Notes: generated from the sequence alone by a model not told the origin. A stretch of DNA of 64,000 nt from Mycobacterium sp. SMC-8 (GCF_025263565.1 NZ_CP079865.1:2356001-2420000), one strand, 5' to 3'; counted from the stretch's first letter, positions 1 through 8,814 are shown. Translations and numbers: made by a program.

Positions 1-184
1 CTGCGCTGACCGGTCGCGCGGCGGCCAGTAGCAGCAGCAGCATCGCCACCGTCGTGGTCGACCACCGCAGGACCGCGCGGCCTCCCGCGCCCGCGGCGGC
101 CCGGACACCGAGCAGCCGCAGCACGATCAGCGCCGCCGCGGCGGCGGCCAACACCAGCGGGGGCAGCACCGGATCGAACGTCAT
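1..184 (-). CDS. membrane protein, last visible gene of the moxR operon (partial)
   Basis: Only the first 61 codons lie in the window; the 3' part runs off the left edge. The ATG (184-182) overlaps the TGA of the preceding gene as ATGA, so translation is coupled. The peptide starts MTFDPVLPPL and has two hydrophobic Ala/Leu-rich stretches (about residues 8-25 and 43-60) separated by a basic segment, which fits two membrane helices at the N terminus. In MoxR operons the gene after the first VWA gene is usually a second membrane VWA protein or a TPR protein, and that is the likeliest identity. No VWA residues are visible yet, so the assignment rests on position only. Confidence 0.55.
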   Translation of the reverse strand, partial: MTFDPVLPPLVLAAAAAALIVLRLLGVRAAAGAGGRAVLRWSTTTVAMLLLLLAAARPVSA

Positions 185-1140
185 CGCCGCACCGCCAACA
201 ACGCCACACCCAGCAGTGCCGAGAGTCCCAGCGCGATCACCAGGACGACGACAGGGGAGTCCACCCGGGCGTCGACACCGCCGGGAGGCCCGGCGGGCGG
301 GGCCGCACGGATCGCGTCGAGCTGACCGTCGACGGCCTCGGCGTCGAACCGGAAGAACTGCCCTCCGGTCGCCGCTGCCGCCGCACTCAGCGCGGACGTG
401 TCGCGGCCCGGGGTCGCGATCGCATTGATCTGCACGCCGGCCCGCCGTGCCATGTCGGTGACCTGGGCGTCGGTGAACAGCGACGGCCGGTCGTCACCGG
501 GTGCCCGCAGCGAACCGGGCCCGAGGTAGATCAGCGACCGCCGGGTGTCACCGGGCTGCTGGAAGTCCGGGAATCCGGTCAGGCACAGGGCGAGCACGTC
601 GGCGACTGTGGGAGCGTAGTCGTCGTACTCCACCGGCACCGCGAACCGCGGCGCCGCCGGGCCGCCGCGCGAGAACTCAGCCAGCCGCCCCGCGGCGAAC
701 TGGTGGTCCCGGGTCAGCGGCACCAGGCGCCGGTTCACCGACGTGGCGCCGATGCGCTCGGACCCGTATCCGGTGGCCTGCCGGGCGAAGTAGTCGAGGA
801 ACCCCGCCGTGGCCTCGTCGGTGGCGGGGGCCCCCGCGCACAGCATGATGTCGTCGCGCGGTTCCGAAGCCTCCGCATTCCAGAAGGTTCCGGTCGGACG
901 GGCCGTGGCCAGAACGGTCGTCGCGAACAGCAGGACGAGGAGCGTGAGCGCGAGCGTCGCGGCGCGGGTCTGCCGTCGCACCACGGCGCGGTACTCGGGC
1001 AGCTCGGTCAGCCGTGCGGTGTGGGCCAGCGGCAGTTGCCGTTCGCGGCCGCGGCGGACCGGCACCAGCACCGTCAGAGCGGCGGCCAGCAGCAGGGCGC
1101 CGAACCCGAAGGCCACCACCGGCCACCATGTCAGCTCCAC
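181..1140 (-). CDS. VWA-like membrane protein of the moxR operon
   Basis: The 319-residue product has an N-terminal membrane helix (about 7-27), a second helix (about 60-78), a soluble central domain and a C-terminal helix (about 296-315). This is the layout of the membrane-anchored VWA proteins found behind MoxR and DUF58. The expected MIDAS motif (DxSxS) is not intact: the segment after the second helix reads DIMLCAGAP, so metal binding may be lost or altered. It overlaps the upstream gene by 10 bp and the downstream gene by ATGA, all on the minus strand, indicating one operon. VWA proteins of this class are thought to help MoxR ATPases mature or assemble cell-envelope or metalloprotein targets; the substrate here is unknown. 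Confidence 0.65.
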   Translation of the reverse strand: MELTWWPVVAFGFGALLLAAALTVLVPVRRGRERQLPLAHTARLTELPEYRAVVRRQTRAATLALTLLVLLFATTVLATARPTGTFWNAEASEPRDDIMLCAGAPATDEATAGFLDYFARQATGYGSERIGATSVNRRLVPLTRDHQFAAGRLAEFSRGGPAAPRFAVPVEYDDYAPTVADVLALCLTGFPDFQQPGDTRRSLIYLGPGSLRAPGDDRPSLFTDAQVTDMARRAGVQINAIATPGRDTSALSAAAAATGGQFFRFDAEAVDGQLDAIRAAPPAGPPGGVDARVDSPVVVLVIALGLSALLGVALLAVRR

Positions 1141-1604
1141 GATCGGATCAGCTCTTCGGTCTGTTCCCCGAGCCGGCCCACGTCCGCGGTCGACGCCTTG
1201 TCGAACTGCGCCTCGCCCAGCGCTTCCAGCACGGGGGCCGCGGCGGCGAGATCACCGGCAGCCACCGCGCGCAGCTGCATGAACTGTGCCGGAACGCCGG
1301 TCGCCTGGTGCAGGAAACTGCGCAGCGTGCGGCTCAGCGCCGCGCCTGCCTGCTCGGTCGAGAGCTCACCTGCCCGGTGGCGCCGGGTGACCGCCCGCGC
1401 TGAGTGCGCGAAGCGCTGCCGCAGCACCCTGGCGTGCAGCGCACGCACCCCGGGGATGCCCCGCAGGCTCTGTGACGGCATCGTCGCAATCAAAACCGCT
1501 GTGTACCAGCCAAAGACGAGAAGCAGCAAGACAAGTCCGAGCCACAGCCACAGAATCGAGAAGGGGGGCGGCCCGCTGACGAATTCCAACAGGTCATCCG
1601 GCAC
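1131..1604 (-). CDS. small single-pass membrane protein of the moxR operon (DUF4381-like position)
   Basis: GTG start at 1604-1602, overlapping the end of the DUF58 gene by 11 bp. The 157 residues hold one strong membrane helix (about 18-42, LWLGLVLLLLVFGW region) followed by a basic, helical cytoplasmic domain. In many MoxR operons a short DUF4381-type protein with one N-terminal helix sits between the DUF58 and VWA genes, and this gene has the same size, topology and place. Sequence identity to that family cannot be tested here. It probably forms part of a membrane complex with the neighbouring VWA proteins. Confidence 0.6.
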   Translation of the reverse strand: MPDDLLEFVSGPPPFSILWLWLGLVLLLLVFGWYTAVLIATMPSQSLRGIPGVRALHARVLRQRFAHSARAVTRRHRAGELSTEQAGAALSRTLRSFLHQATGVPAQFMQLRAVAAGDLAAAAPVLEALGEAQFDKASTADVGRLGEQTEELIRSWS

Positions 1605-2454
1605 GCGACCACACCCTGGTCATCTCGGTGATACCCCGGCGGATCTGGCGACTGCCCGGGATCGTCGCATAAGAGACGGCGCGGGCAGCCATGAACTCGG
1701 CGAGGTGCTGGACTCGCCGCTCCTCGGCGCGGCGGTACGCGGTGACGACGCGCGGATCCACCGCGGCGGAGCCGAGCACCGGGCGGCCCGTCGCGACGTC
1801 GTAGCCGCCGTCCTCGGCGTCCACCGCGGGCAGGTCGGCGACCATCGCCCACATCAGGTCGTGCCGCCCGGTCAGCCGGTCCAGCACGTCGCCGAGCCGG
1901 TCGTCGGGCTCCGGTTCGTCAGAGACCACGACGACCAACATCGGATGGCGGTAATGCGTTGCCACATAGGTCAACTGGCACACGATGTCACTGGGGCCAG
2001 GCCGCGCCGTGTGGTCCTGGTAGTTCTGCAGCATGCTCTCGATGTGGTTCTCGCCGCGCCGCTGGCGCACGCGGATGCTGCCGCGGGCATCTCCGTAGAC
2101 CATCCCGATCTCGTCGGCCCGGCCCAGCGTGATCATCCCCAACGCGCCCAGGACATTCAGCGCCACAGTCCATTTGAGTTCTCTCCCCGGCGCGAGAGCG
2201 TGCATGTTGCGGCCCGCGTCGGCGACCAGGAGGATCTTGTGGTGCTTCTCCGACACGAAGCGCTTGATCAGCACCGCGCCGGAGCGCGCCGATGCCTTCC
2301 AGTCGATGTCGCGGACGTCGTCTCCGGGTACGTAGGGTCGCAGTTCGTCGAATTCCAGTGTGCGGGTGTGCAGTAGCGCGTGACGACCGCCCTGCAGGAG
2401 GCCACGGGTGTCGGCGCCGAACTGGGCTCGGGCCCGGTTGAGAAGCTTACCCAT
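1594..2454 (-). CDS. DUF58 domain protein of the moxR operon
   Basis: The protein carries the DUF58 signature near its N terminus: an FDELRPYVPGDDVRDIDW segment and then a VLIKRF.SE motif, followed by a degenerate VWA-like fold (LLVADAGRNM). DUF58 proteins are encoded directly after MoxR AAA+ ATPases and are thought to act with them as a chaperone pair. The ATG at 2454 (MGKLLNRARAQ) is preferred because it lies 13 bp after the moxR stop; an in-frame start at 2487 would add 11 poorly conserved residues and overlap moxR. Length from the preferred start is 286 residues, normal for the family. Confidence 0.85.
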   Translation of the reverse strand: MGKLLNRARAQFGADTRGLLQGGRHALLHTRTLEFDELRPYVPGDDVRDIDWKASARSGAVLIKRFVSEKHHKILLVADAGRNMHALAPGRELKWTVALNVLGALGMITLGRADEIGMVYGDARGSIRVRQRRGENHIESMLQNYQDHTARPGPSDIVCQLTYVATHYRHPMLVVVVSDEPEPDDRLGDVLDRLTGRHDLMWAMVADLPAVDAEDGGYDVATGRPVLGSAAVDPRVVTAYRRAEERRVQHLAEFMAARAVSYATIPGSRQIRRGITEMTRVWSRAG

Positions 2455-2467
2455 CGGGAGCCGCCGC

Positions 2468-3472
2468 TCAGGGCACCCGGACCGCACGCAGCACGGCGTC
2501 GATCACCACGTCGGGGGTGACGCCGGCACTGGCCGCCTCGAACCCCAGGATGAGGCGGTGCTGCAGCACGCGGTGGGCGAGATCGGCGATGTCGCCCGGG
2601 ATGACGTGGTTGCGGCCCGACAGCAGCGCCAGCGCCCTGGCCGACGTGCACAGCGCGATGGTGGCGCGGGGGCTGGCGCCGTACTCGATGAGCCGGGCGA
2701 TCTGGCCGGGTAGGTAGTGGCCGGGTTCTCGGGTCACCCCGACCAGGCGGCTGGCGTAGAGCATCAGGTCCCTGCTCATGTACACCTCGCGCGTGACCCG
2801 CTGCAGCCGGCGGATGTCGGCCAGCGACGCGACCGGTGTGCTGGGGTGCTCCCTGTCGAACAGGCCCGCGTCCAGGCGGGTGAGGACTTCCACCTCCTGC
2901 TCGGGGGACGGGTAGCGCACGATCTCCTTGAGCAGGAACCGGTCGGTCTGCGCTTCCGACAGCGCATAGGTGCCCTCCTGGTCGACCGGGTTCTGCGTCG
3001 CGATCACCAGGAACGGTTCGGGGATCGGGTACACGACACCGGCGATCGTGGTCTGGCGTTCCTCCATCGCCTCCAGCATCGCGCTCTGGGTCTTGGCGCT
3101 GGAGCGGTTGATCTCGTCGAGCAGCACCACGTTGGCGTGCACCGGTCCCAGCTGGGTGACGAACGAGGTGGTGGCCGCGTCGTAGACCTGAGTGCCGACG
3201 ATGTCGCTGGGCAGCAGGTCAGGGGTGCACTGGATACGGCGGAACTGCCCGTCGATCGCCTCGGCGATGACGCGCGCGGCGGTGGTCTTGGCCAGCCCCG
3301 GCACGCTTTCCAGCAGGATGTGCCCGCCGGTCAGCAGCCCGATCAGCAATGTCTCGCGCAGGTGTTCCTGCCCGACCACCTTGGCCGAGAACGCGTCGGC
3401 GAGCGCGGAGAGAACCCCCCGCGCCTCGTCGACATCGTCGGCGGACTCGCGGGGCATCGGCGCAGCATTCAT
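2468..3472 (-). CDS. MoxR-family AAA+ ATPase
   Basis: The 334-residue protein has a Walker A at residues 56-64 (SVPGLAKTT), a Walker B at 115-120 (VVLLDE), a sensor I at 157-162 (IATQNP) and the family-typical EAQTDRFL segment near 173-180, followed by the C-terminal lid helices. It is the first gene of the operon moxR, DUF58, small membrane protein, VWA, membrane protein. MoxR ATPases use ATP to remodel or insert cofactors into partner proteins, with VWA proteins as adaptors. The substrate is unknown. Mycobacteria have three such systems; which one this corresponds to cannot be decided from sequence alone. Confidence 0.9.
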   Translation of the reverse strand: MNAAPMPRESADDVDEARGVLSALADAFSAKVVGQEHLRETLLIGLLTGGHILLESVPGLAKTTAARVIAEAIDGQFRRIQCTPDLLPSDIVGTQVYDAATTSFVTQLGPVHANVVLLDEINRSSAKTQSAMLEAMEERQTTIAGVVYPIPEPFLVIATQNPVDQEGTYALSEAQTDRFLLKEIVRYPSPEQEVEVLTRLDAGLFDREHPSTPVASLADIRRLQRVTREVYMSRDLMLYASRLVGVTREPGHYLPGQIARLIEYGASPRATIALCTSARALALLSGRNHVIPGDIADLAHRVLQHRLILGFEAASAGVTPDVVIDAVLRAVRVP

Positions 3473-3489
3473 CCCGCTGCTTGTACCAC

Positions 3490-3542
3490 GCGAATCCGAC
3501 GCGCAAACCGACGCTCAGGGTGCCCCAGCGCGCCGGATTCGC
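3490..3542 (-). terminator. hairpin after menA
   Basis: Two 14-base arms (3490-3503 and 3529-3542) are complementary at 13 of 14 positions and enclose a 25-base loop. The right arm touches the menA stop codon and the hairpin lies between the menA end and the moxR start, both on the minus strand. It has no U tract, as is common in mycobacteria. A role in ending menA transcription is inferred from structure and position. Confidence 0.45.
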
Positions 3543-4411
3543 TACCTGAGGACCAGCGCGAGTGTCACCGCGACCGCCCACACCAGCATCGTCAGGCCGG
3601 TGTCCTTGAGGACCGGGATCAGGTCTTTCCCTCCGGAGCCGGCGCGCACGGGTTTGGCGGCGCGCACCGCCAGTGGCAGCGCCACCAGCCCGGCCGCACA
3701 CCATGGGGTGGCCGCGATCAGCACCAGCGTCAGCACGAACGGCACCGCCAGTAGCGCCTGGAACAGCACCCGCGTCTTGGCGTCGCCGAGCCGCACGGCC
3801 AGCGTGATCTTGCCGGTCTGGGCATCGGTCGGGATGTCGCGCAGGTTGTTGGCCACCAGCACCGCCGAGGACAGGCAGCCCGTCGCGACCGCGAGCGTCA
3901 CCCCGACCCAGTCGACGCGCAGCGCTTGCGTGTATTGGGTGCCCAGCACCGCGACCAGCCCGAAGAACACGAACACCGCGACCTCGCCGAGCCCGGAATA
4001 GCCGTAGGGCTTTGAGCCGCCGGTGTAGAGCCAGGCCCCGGCGATGCACACCGCACCGACCGCGACCAACCACGGCGCCGAGAACCACGCCAGCACCAGA
4101 CCGGCCAGCGCACCGACCGCCAGGCTCACCACTGCGGCCGTCAGCACCGACCTGGGCGCCGCGAGCTTCGAACCGACCAGCCGCAGCGGCCCCGCTCGCA
4201 CGTCATCGGTGCCGCGGATCCCGTCGGAGTAGTCGTTGGCGTAGTTCACGCCGATGACCATGCCGAGCGCGACGATCAACGCGAGCAACGCCTTCCACCA
4301 CGACGCGGCGTCCAGCCACGCGGCGGCGCCGGTGCCGGCGATGACGGGCGCGACGGCGTTGGGCAGCGTGCGGGGACGCGCCCCCTCGACCCACTGGGCG
4401 AAATTGGCCAC
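3542..4411 (-). CDS. menA: 1,4-dihydroxy-2-naphthoate polyprenyltransferase MenA
   Basis: MenA joins DHNA to a polyprenyl diphosphate at the membrane, giving demethylmenaquinone. The UbiA-superfamily aspartate motifs are present: NDYSDG at about 59-64, and the [14 protein letters not shown] segment near 190. Eight or so hydrophobic helices follow the usual UbiA pattern. The reading frame is open up to 4684, but the GTG at 4411 gives a 289-residue protein starting [17 protein letters not shown], matching known mycobacterial MenA length and N terminus. The longer version would run antisense through the small gene at 4454-4666. Other menaquinone genes (menE, menB, menC, menD, menG, menJ) lie further along this window. 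Confidence 0.93.
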   Translation of the reverse strand: MANFAQWVEGARPRTLPNAVAPVIAGTGAAAWLDAASWWKALLALIVALGMVIGVNYANDYSDGIRGTDDVRAGPLRLVGSKLAAPRSVLTAAVVSLAVGALAGLVLAWFSAPWLVAVGAVCIAGAWLYTGGSKPYGYSGLGEVAVFVFFGLVAVLGTQYTQALRVDWVGVTLAVATGCLSSAVLVANNLRDIPTDAQTGKITLAVRLGDAKTRVLFQALLAVPFVLTLVLIAATPWCAAGLVALPLAVRAAKPVRAGSGGKDLIPVLKDTGLTMLVWAVAVTLALVLR

Positions 4412-4453
4412 GACGGTCAGTCTTGCAGGTGCCGACCGTGGCAGACTGGGCGC

Positions 4454-4666
4454 ATGGACGAGCGACTGAGCAAGACCGAGATCGGCAAGGACGCGGTCCA
4501 GGAGATCGTCGCGGCCGGCGCGTCGGCTGTCGGTGAGGTCACCTCGATCATCACCACGGCGGTCAAGGACGTCGCGAATACGATCGGCGGTTTCGCCACC
4601 GACGTTTTCGAGATCCGCGACGGCGCCCGCCGCGCCGCGTCGCAGCAGGACGAGGACGACGCGTAA
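4454..4666 (+). CDS. small conserved hypothetical protein upstream of mtnP
   Basis: This 70-residue product is acidic at its C terminus (ends QQDEDDA) and has a central helical, Thr/Val/Ile-rich segment (about 24-50). No enzyme motif or clear membrane helix is visible. It is transcribed divergently from menA (start-to-start gap 42 bp) and its stop lies only 4 bp before the mtnP GTG, so it likely heads the mtnP operon. Codon usage shows the strong G/C third position expected of a real gene. Function unknown. Confidence 0.65.
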   Translation: MDERLSKTEIGKDAVQEIVAAGASAVGEVTSIITTAVKDVANTIGGFATDVFEIRDGARRAASQQDEDDA

Positions 4667-4670
4667 CCCG

Positions 4671-5447
4671 GTGCTGGGAGTCATCGGAGGCAGCGGCTTC
4701 TACTCGTTCTTCGGACCCGACGCGCGTGCCGTCGACCTGGACACGCCCTACGGCGCGCCCAGCGCGGCGATCACCGTAGGAACCGTCGGCGGCCACGAGG
4801 TGGCCTTTCTGCCCAGACACGGTGTGCGCCACGAGTTCTCGCCGCATACGGTGCCGTACCGGGCCAACATGTGGGCGTTGCGCGCGCTCGGGGTGCGGCG
4901 CATCTTCGCGCCGTGTGCGGTCGGCAGCCTCGACCCGCAGCTCGGCCCGGGGGCGATGGTGGTGCCCGATCAGCTCGTCGACCGGACAACGGGCCGGCCC
5001 GACACGTACTTCGACTCCGGCGGCATCCACGTCGGGTTCGCCGACCCGTACTGCCCGACGCTGCGCGCCGCGGTGACACCTCTGCCGGGAGTCGTCGACG
5101 GCGGCGCGATGGTGGTGATCCAGGGCCCGCGGTTCTCGACGCGCGCCGAGAGCCGGTGGTTCGCCGACCAGGGCTTCCGGCTGGTCAACATGACCGGCTA
5201 CCCCGAGGCCGTGCTGGCCCGCGAGTTGGAGATGTGTTACGCCGCAATCGCTCTGGTCACCGATCTGGATGCGGGGATCGAGAGCGGGCAGGGGGTCAAG
5301 GCGGTGGACGTGTTCGCGGAGTTCGAACGCAACATGGTGCCGTTCAAGCAGTTGGTGCACGAGGCGATCGACCAGGTCGACGCCGAGCGCACATGTACCC
5401 ACTGCCTGGCCCACGAGGGCGTGCAGCTGCCGTTCGACCTGCCATGA
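4671..5447 (+). CDS. mtnP: S-methyl-5'-thioadenosine phosphorylase
   Basis: PNP/MTAP-family phosphorylase that splits methylthioadenosine (a polyamine and SAM by-product) into adenine and methylthioribose-1-phosphate. Visible motifs are the N-terminal phosphate-binding GGSGFY, the [12 protein letters not shown] segment, [11 protein letters not shown], and the [16 protein letters not shown] substrate loop typical of MTAP. The GTG at 4671 gives 258 residues and starts directly at the first beta strand (VLGVIGGSG). An open frame extends to 4533 but that part overlaps the upstream small gene and is not protein-like. The stop overlaps the next start (ATGA), indicating coupling with the epimerase. 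M. tuberculosis Rv0535 sits in the same place. Confidence 0.9.
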   Translation: MLGVIGGSGFYSFFGPDARAVDLDTPYGAPSAAITVGTVGGHEVAFLPRHGVRHEFSPHTVPYRANMWALRALGVRRIFAPCAVGSLDPQLGPGAMVVPDQLVDRTTGRPDTYFDSGGIHVGFADPYCPTLRAAVTPLPGVVDGGAMVVIQGPRFSTRAESRWFADQGFRLVNMTGYPEAVLARELEMCYAAIALVTDLDAGIESGQGVKAVDVFAEFERNMVPFKQLVHEAIDQVDAERTCTHCLAHEGVQLPFDLP

Positions 5448-6490
5448 GGGTGCTGCTCACCGGTGCGGCCGGCTTCATCGGCACCCGTATCCGAGAGCGG
5501 TTGGCCGGTGCAGGGCAAGACGTCGTCGCCGTCGACGCGATGCTGCCCGCCGCGCACGGCCACGATGCCGCCCCGCCCGCCGACGTGCGCCGCGTCGACG
5601 TGCGCGACGCGGACGCCGTCGCCGAGGTGGTCGCGGGAACCGAGGTGGTCTGTCACCAGGCGGCGGTGGTCGGCGCCGGGGTGGATGCCGCCGACGCCCC
5701 GTCCTACGCGGCCCACAACGACTTCGCGACCGCGGTGCTGCTCGCGGAGATGTTCGCCGCCGGTTGCCGGCGGCTGGTGCTGGCGTCGTCGATGGTGGTC
5801 TACGGCCAGGGCCGCTACGTCTGCCCGGCCCACGGGGAAGTCGACCCGGTGCCGCGCCAACGTGAGGACCTCGACAGCGGCGTGTTCGACCACCGCTGCC
5901 CGATCGGCGGCGAGCGGGTCGACTGGGCCCTGGTCGGCGAGGACGCGCCGCTGCGGCCGCGCAGTCTGTACGCGGCCAGCAAGGTGGCCCAGGAGCACTA
6001 CGCGCTGGCCTGGAGCGAGGCGACGGGCGGATCGGTGGCGGCGCTGCGCTATCACAACGTCTACGGGCCCGGCATGCCGCGCGACACCCCGTACTCCGGC
6101 GTCGCGGCAATCTTCCGATCTGCTCTCGAATTAGGAGATGCACCAAGGGTTTTCGAGGATGGCGGGCAGATGCGCGACTTCGTCCACGTCGACGACGTCG
6201 CCGCGGCGAACGTGGCGGCGGTGGAACGGGGCCTCGACGGATTCCAGGCCGTCAATGTGTGCTCGGGCACACCGGTCTCGATTCTCGGCCTCGCCACCAC
6301 ACTGTGCGAGACGCGCGGGGACGTCGCGCCCGTGGTCACCGGTCAGTACCGCAGCGGCGACGTCCGCCACATCGTCGCCGACCCGGCCAAAGCCGCGGAG
6401 GTCCTCGGCTTTCGCGCGGTCGTCGACCCGGCCGACGGGTTGCGCGAGTTCGCGACGGCGCCGTTGCGGGGACCCGCACCGGCATCGTGA
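5444..6490 (+). CDS. NAD-dependent epimerase/dehydratase (galE3-like)
   Basis: Extended SDR sugar-nucleotide epimerase of 348 residues. The NAD-binding GAAGFIG motif lies at residues 7-13 and the catalytic YxxxK is seen as YAASK in the middle of the protein, preceded by the ASSMVVYG serine segment. A Cys-containing insert (YVCPAHGEVD ... RCPIGG) between the Ser and Tyr segments resembles dTDP-sugar epimerases more than classical GalE, so the sugar nucleotide is uncertain. ATG at 5444 overlaps the mtnP stop. The corresponding M. tuberculosis gene is named galE3, a name without firm substrate proof. Confidence 0.82.
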   Translation: MRVLLTGAAGFIGTRIRERLAGAGQDVVAVDAMLPAAHGHDAAPPADVRRVDVRDADAVAEVVAGTEVVCHQAAVVGAGVDAADAPSYAAHNDFATAVLLAEMFAAGCRRLVLASSMVVYGQGRYVCPAHGEVDPVPRQREDLDSGVFDHRCPIGGERVDWALVGEDAPLRPRSLYAASKVAQEHYALAWSEATGGSVAALRYHNVYGPGMPRDTPYSGVAAIFRSALELGDAPRVFEDGGQMRDFVHVDDVAAANVAAVERGLDGFQAVNVCSGTPVSILGLATTLCETRGDVAPVVTGQYRSGDVRHIVADPAKAAEVLGFRAVVDPADGLREFATAPLRGPAPAS

Positions 6491-6500
6491 CACCGGTAGG

Positions 6501-6555
6501 CGCTCCGCGCGCAAGCGCTCGTCGTCAATGTCGCTCCGCGCGCAAGCGCTCGTCG
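6501..6555. repeat. 24-bp direct repeat, two copies
   Basis: The same 24 bases occur at 6501-6524 and 6532-6555, separated by 7 bases, in the gap between the epimerase and the nitronate monooxygenase. Each unit contains a self-complementary GCGC...GCGC core. The repeat ends about 20 bp before the next start codon. A local duplication or a short REP-like element are both possible; no function can be assigned. Confidence 0.6.
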
Positions 6556-6577
6556 GTCGTCAAGCCATACTGGGCCG

Positions 6578-7708
6578 ATGACGTCCACAGCGCTGTGTGA
6601 ACAGTTCGGTATCGACTTTCCGCTCTTCGCTTTCAGCCACTGCCGAGACGTGGTCGCCGCGGTGACCAATGCCGGCGGTTTCGGTGTGCTCGGCGCAACG
6701 GCGTACAGCCCCTCGCAACTGGACCAGGAGTTGGCGTGGATCGATGACGCGGTGGGCGGTAAGCCCTACGGCGTCGATCTGATCGTGCCGGCCAAGTTCG
6801 AGGGCAAAGGGGAGAAGCTTTCCAGCGCAGACCTCGCCGATCGGATCCCGCAGAGTTACCGCGACTTCGTCGACGACCTGCTGCGCGCCCACGACATCGA
6901 ACCCGAACCGAACCGGCGCCTCGGCGGCTCGTCACTGTCGGGGAACACCGGCCGTGAACTGCTCGACGTCGCGCTGACCCACCCGGTCAAGCTGATCGCC
7001 AACGCTCTGGGCGTGCCGCCCGATTACATGATCGAGGCAGGCAAGGAGCGGGGGATTCCGGTCGCGGCGCTGGTCGGGGCGAAGGAGCACGCGGTCAAGC
7101 AGGCCGCCGCCGGGGTGGATCTGATCGTCGCGCAGGGCACCGAGGCCGGTGGGCACTGCGGCGAGGTCAGCACGCTGGTCGTGGTGCCCGAGGTGTTGGA
7201 AGGACTGGCGGCGCTGGGCGTTTCCATCCCGGTGCTGGCGGCGGGCGGCATCGTCACCGGCCGCCAGATGGCGGGCATGGTGGCGATGGGCGCATCCGGC
7301 GCGTGGACAGGCTCGGTGTGGTTGACCACCGAGGAAGCCGAGACGGCGCCGCACACAGTGGCCAAGATGCTGGCCGCGACGTCGCGCGACACCGTGCGGT
7401 CGGCGGGCCGCACGGGCAAGCCGTCGCGGCAGCTGGTCTCCGACTGGACCGATGCCTGGGCGCCGGCCAGGGACGGGCACCAGCCACTGGGGCTGCCGCT
7501 GCAGTCGATGCTGTGCGAGCCGGTAATCCGCCGCATCGACGTGCTGGCCTCGCAGGGACACCAGGGCGCGCAGGCGCTCGCGACGTATTTCGTCGGCCAG
7601 GGTGTCGGCCTGATGAACAAGGTCAAGCCGGCCCGCGAGGTGGTACGCGAGTTCATCGAGGACTACCTGGCCGCCGCCGAACGCCTGAACAACTCCCTGC
7701 CCGGCTGA
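6578..7708 (+). CDS. nitronate monooxygenase family flavoprotein
   Basis: The 376-residue protein has the TIM-barrel layout of the NMO/2-nitropropane dioxygenase family: an N-terminal strand with the ...GFGVLGA segment, an internal GTEAGGHCGE motif (FMN-phosphate and catalytic region) and the VLAAGGIVTGRQMA phosphate-binding segment. These FMN enzymes oxidise alkyl nitronates with O2; several mycobacterial members are found near lipid or sterol genes. ATG start at 6578. It ends before a strong hairpin facing the sensor kinase gene. Physiological substrate unknown. Confidence 0.85.
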   Translation: MTSTALCEQFGIDFPLFAFSHCRDVVAAVTNAGGFGVLGATAYSPSQLDQELAWIDDAVGGKPYGVDLIVPAKFEGKGEKLSSADLADRIPQSYRDFVDDLLRAHDIEPEPNRRLGGSSLSGNTGRELLDVALTHPVKLIANALGVPPDYMIEAGKERGIPVAALVGAKEHAVKQAAAGVDLIVAQGTEAGGHCGEVSTLVVVPEVLEGLAALGVSIPVLAAGGIVTGRQMAGMVAMGASGAWTGSVWLTTEEAETAPHTVAKMLAATSRDTVRSAGRTGKPSRQLVSDWTDAWAPARDGHQPLGLPLQSMLCEPVIRRIDVLASQGHQGAQALATYFVGQGVGLMNKVKPAREVVREFIEDYLAAAERLNNSLPG

Positions 7709-7724
7709 GCCACCTCGCGAAAGC

Positions 7725-7767
7725 GCCACCACGGTAGTTGCCGAGGCCGCTTCGCTACCGTGGTGGC
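7725..7767. terminator. bidirectional terminator-like hairpin
   Basis: A perfect 13-bp inverted repeat (7725-7737 with 7755-7767) encloses a 17-base loop, in the short gap between two convergent genes (monooxygenase and histidine kinase). Flanking GCGAAAGC motifs occur on both sides. Position between converging stops and the strength of the stem support a shared transcription terminator. Confidence 0.65.
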
Positions 7768-7788
7768 GGTCTCGCGAAAGCGCGAAAG

Positions 7789-8814
7789 CTAGTCGGTGGC
7801 CAGGGGCAGGCGCACCTCAAAGCGGGCGCCCGTCGGCAGATTGTGCGCGGTGAGCGTGCCATGGTGGGCCTGCACGAGCCCGGCCGCGATCGCGAGCCCG
7901 AGCCCCGAACCGCTCGGCAGCGACGAATCACTGCGCGGCACACGGCTGTTGGAACCCCGGTAGGCGACGTCGAACACCCGCGGCAGGTCCGCCTCGTCGA
8001 TGCCCACGCCGGTGTCGTCGACTCGGGCCCAGGCGCTGTCCCCGTCGGTGCCCAGGGCCAGCTCGACCGTTCCCCCCGACGGCGTGTGCGCGATCGCATT
8101 GGCCACCAGATTGGACAGCACCCGCACGAGCGCGCGGTCGCTGCCGACTGTCCGCACCGGTTGCTCGGGGATGTTCGCCACCAGCCGAACCCCGGCACGT
8201 TCGGCGGCGATCCGGTGCGCGGCCAATACGTCGTCGACGACTTCGTCGAGCGCCACCCGGTCGAATGACGGCGTCAGTGCACCGGCGTTGATCTTCGACA
8301 TCTCGAACAGGTCGTCGACCATCTCTGAAAGCCGAATCGACTCGTGCTCAATGTGTTTGGCGTGCACCTGGACCTCGTCCTCAGGGACCACCCCGTCGGC
8401 GATCGCTTCGGACAGTGCGCGGATCCCGGCCAGCGGGGTCCGCAGGTCATGGCTGACGAACGCGATCAGCCGTCGCCGCGACTGTTCGGCGGCGCGCTCT
8501 GAGTCGCGGATCTCGGCCTCCCACACCGTGCGCCGGGCCTGGAACCGGCCCAGCATGATCGCCGCCGGGATGGTCACCACCGACACCACCACCAACACGG
8601 CGGCCGTGCGCTCGAACGTCTGGGTGATCATGAATCCGCTGGCGCCCAGCACCCCGGCCAGCGTGGCGAGCACCGGGATCAGCACCAGCGCCACCATGCT
8701 CACCGCCAACGACCACGACCGGGCCAGCCGGATCACCGTTGCCCCGACGAGCACGACGGGCACCGAGCACGCCAGCGCCCATCCGACGATTTCCCAGAAG
8801 TCAGCCGTCGGCAC
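7789..8814 (-). CDS. sensor histidine kinase
   Basis: Membrane kinase of 341 residues. Three hydrophobic segments (about 12-30, 36-58, 70-88) form a short membrane domain without a large external sensor. The H-box FVSHDLRTPLAG carries the phospho-acceptor His122. The N-box (NLVANAIAHT), G1 (DDTGVGID) and G2 (GSGLGLAIA) of the HATPase domain follow. Its start overlaps the response regulator stop by 14 bp, so both are translated as a pair. The lack of a sizable extracytoplasmic loop suggests that it senses within the membrane or through a partner. Signal unknown. Confidence 0.92.
   Translation of the reverse strand: MPTADFWEIVGWALACSVPVVLVGATVIRLARSWSLAVSMVALVLIPVLATLAGVLGASGFMITQTFERTAAVLVVVSVVTIPAAIMLGRFQARRTVWEAEIRDSERAAEQSRRRLIAFVSHDLRTPLAGIRALSEAIADGVVPEDEVQVHAKHIEHESIRLSEMVDDLFEMSKINAGALTPSFDRVALDEVVDDVLAAHRIAAERAGVRLVANIPEQPVRTVGSDRALVRVLSNLVANAIAHTPSGGTVELALGTDGDSAWARVDDTGVGIDEADLPRVFDVAYRGSNSRVPRSDSSLPSGSGLGLAIAAGLVQAHHGTLTAHNLPTGARFEVRLPLATD

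Noticed and set aside
703..2376. Long plus-strand frame across the moxR operon
   Set aside because: It lies antisense to three well-supported genes (VWA, small membrane protein, DUF58) and is rich in Arg, His and Gly without any domain.
4412..4684. Upstream extension of menA to a start at 4684
   Set aside because: The added 91 residues have no similarity to MenA, are charged rather than membrane-like, and overlap the divergent small gene; GTG 4411 fits known MenA length.
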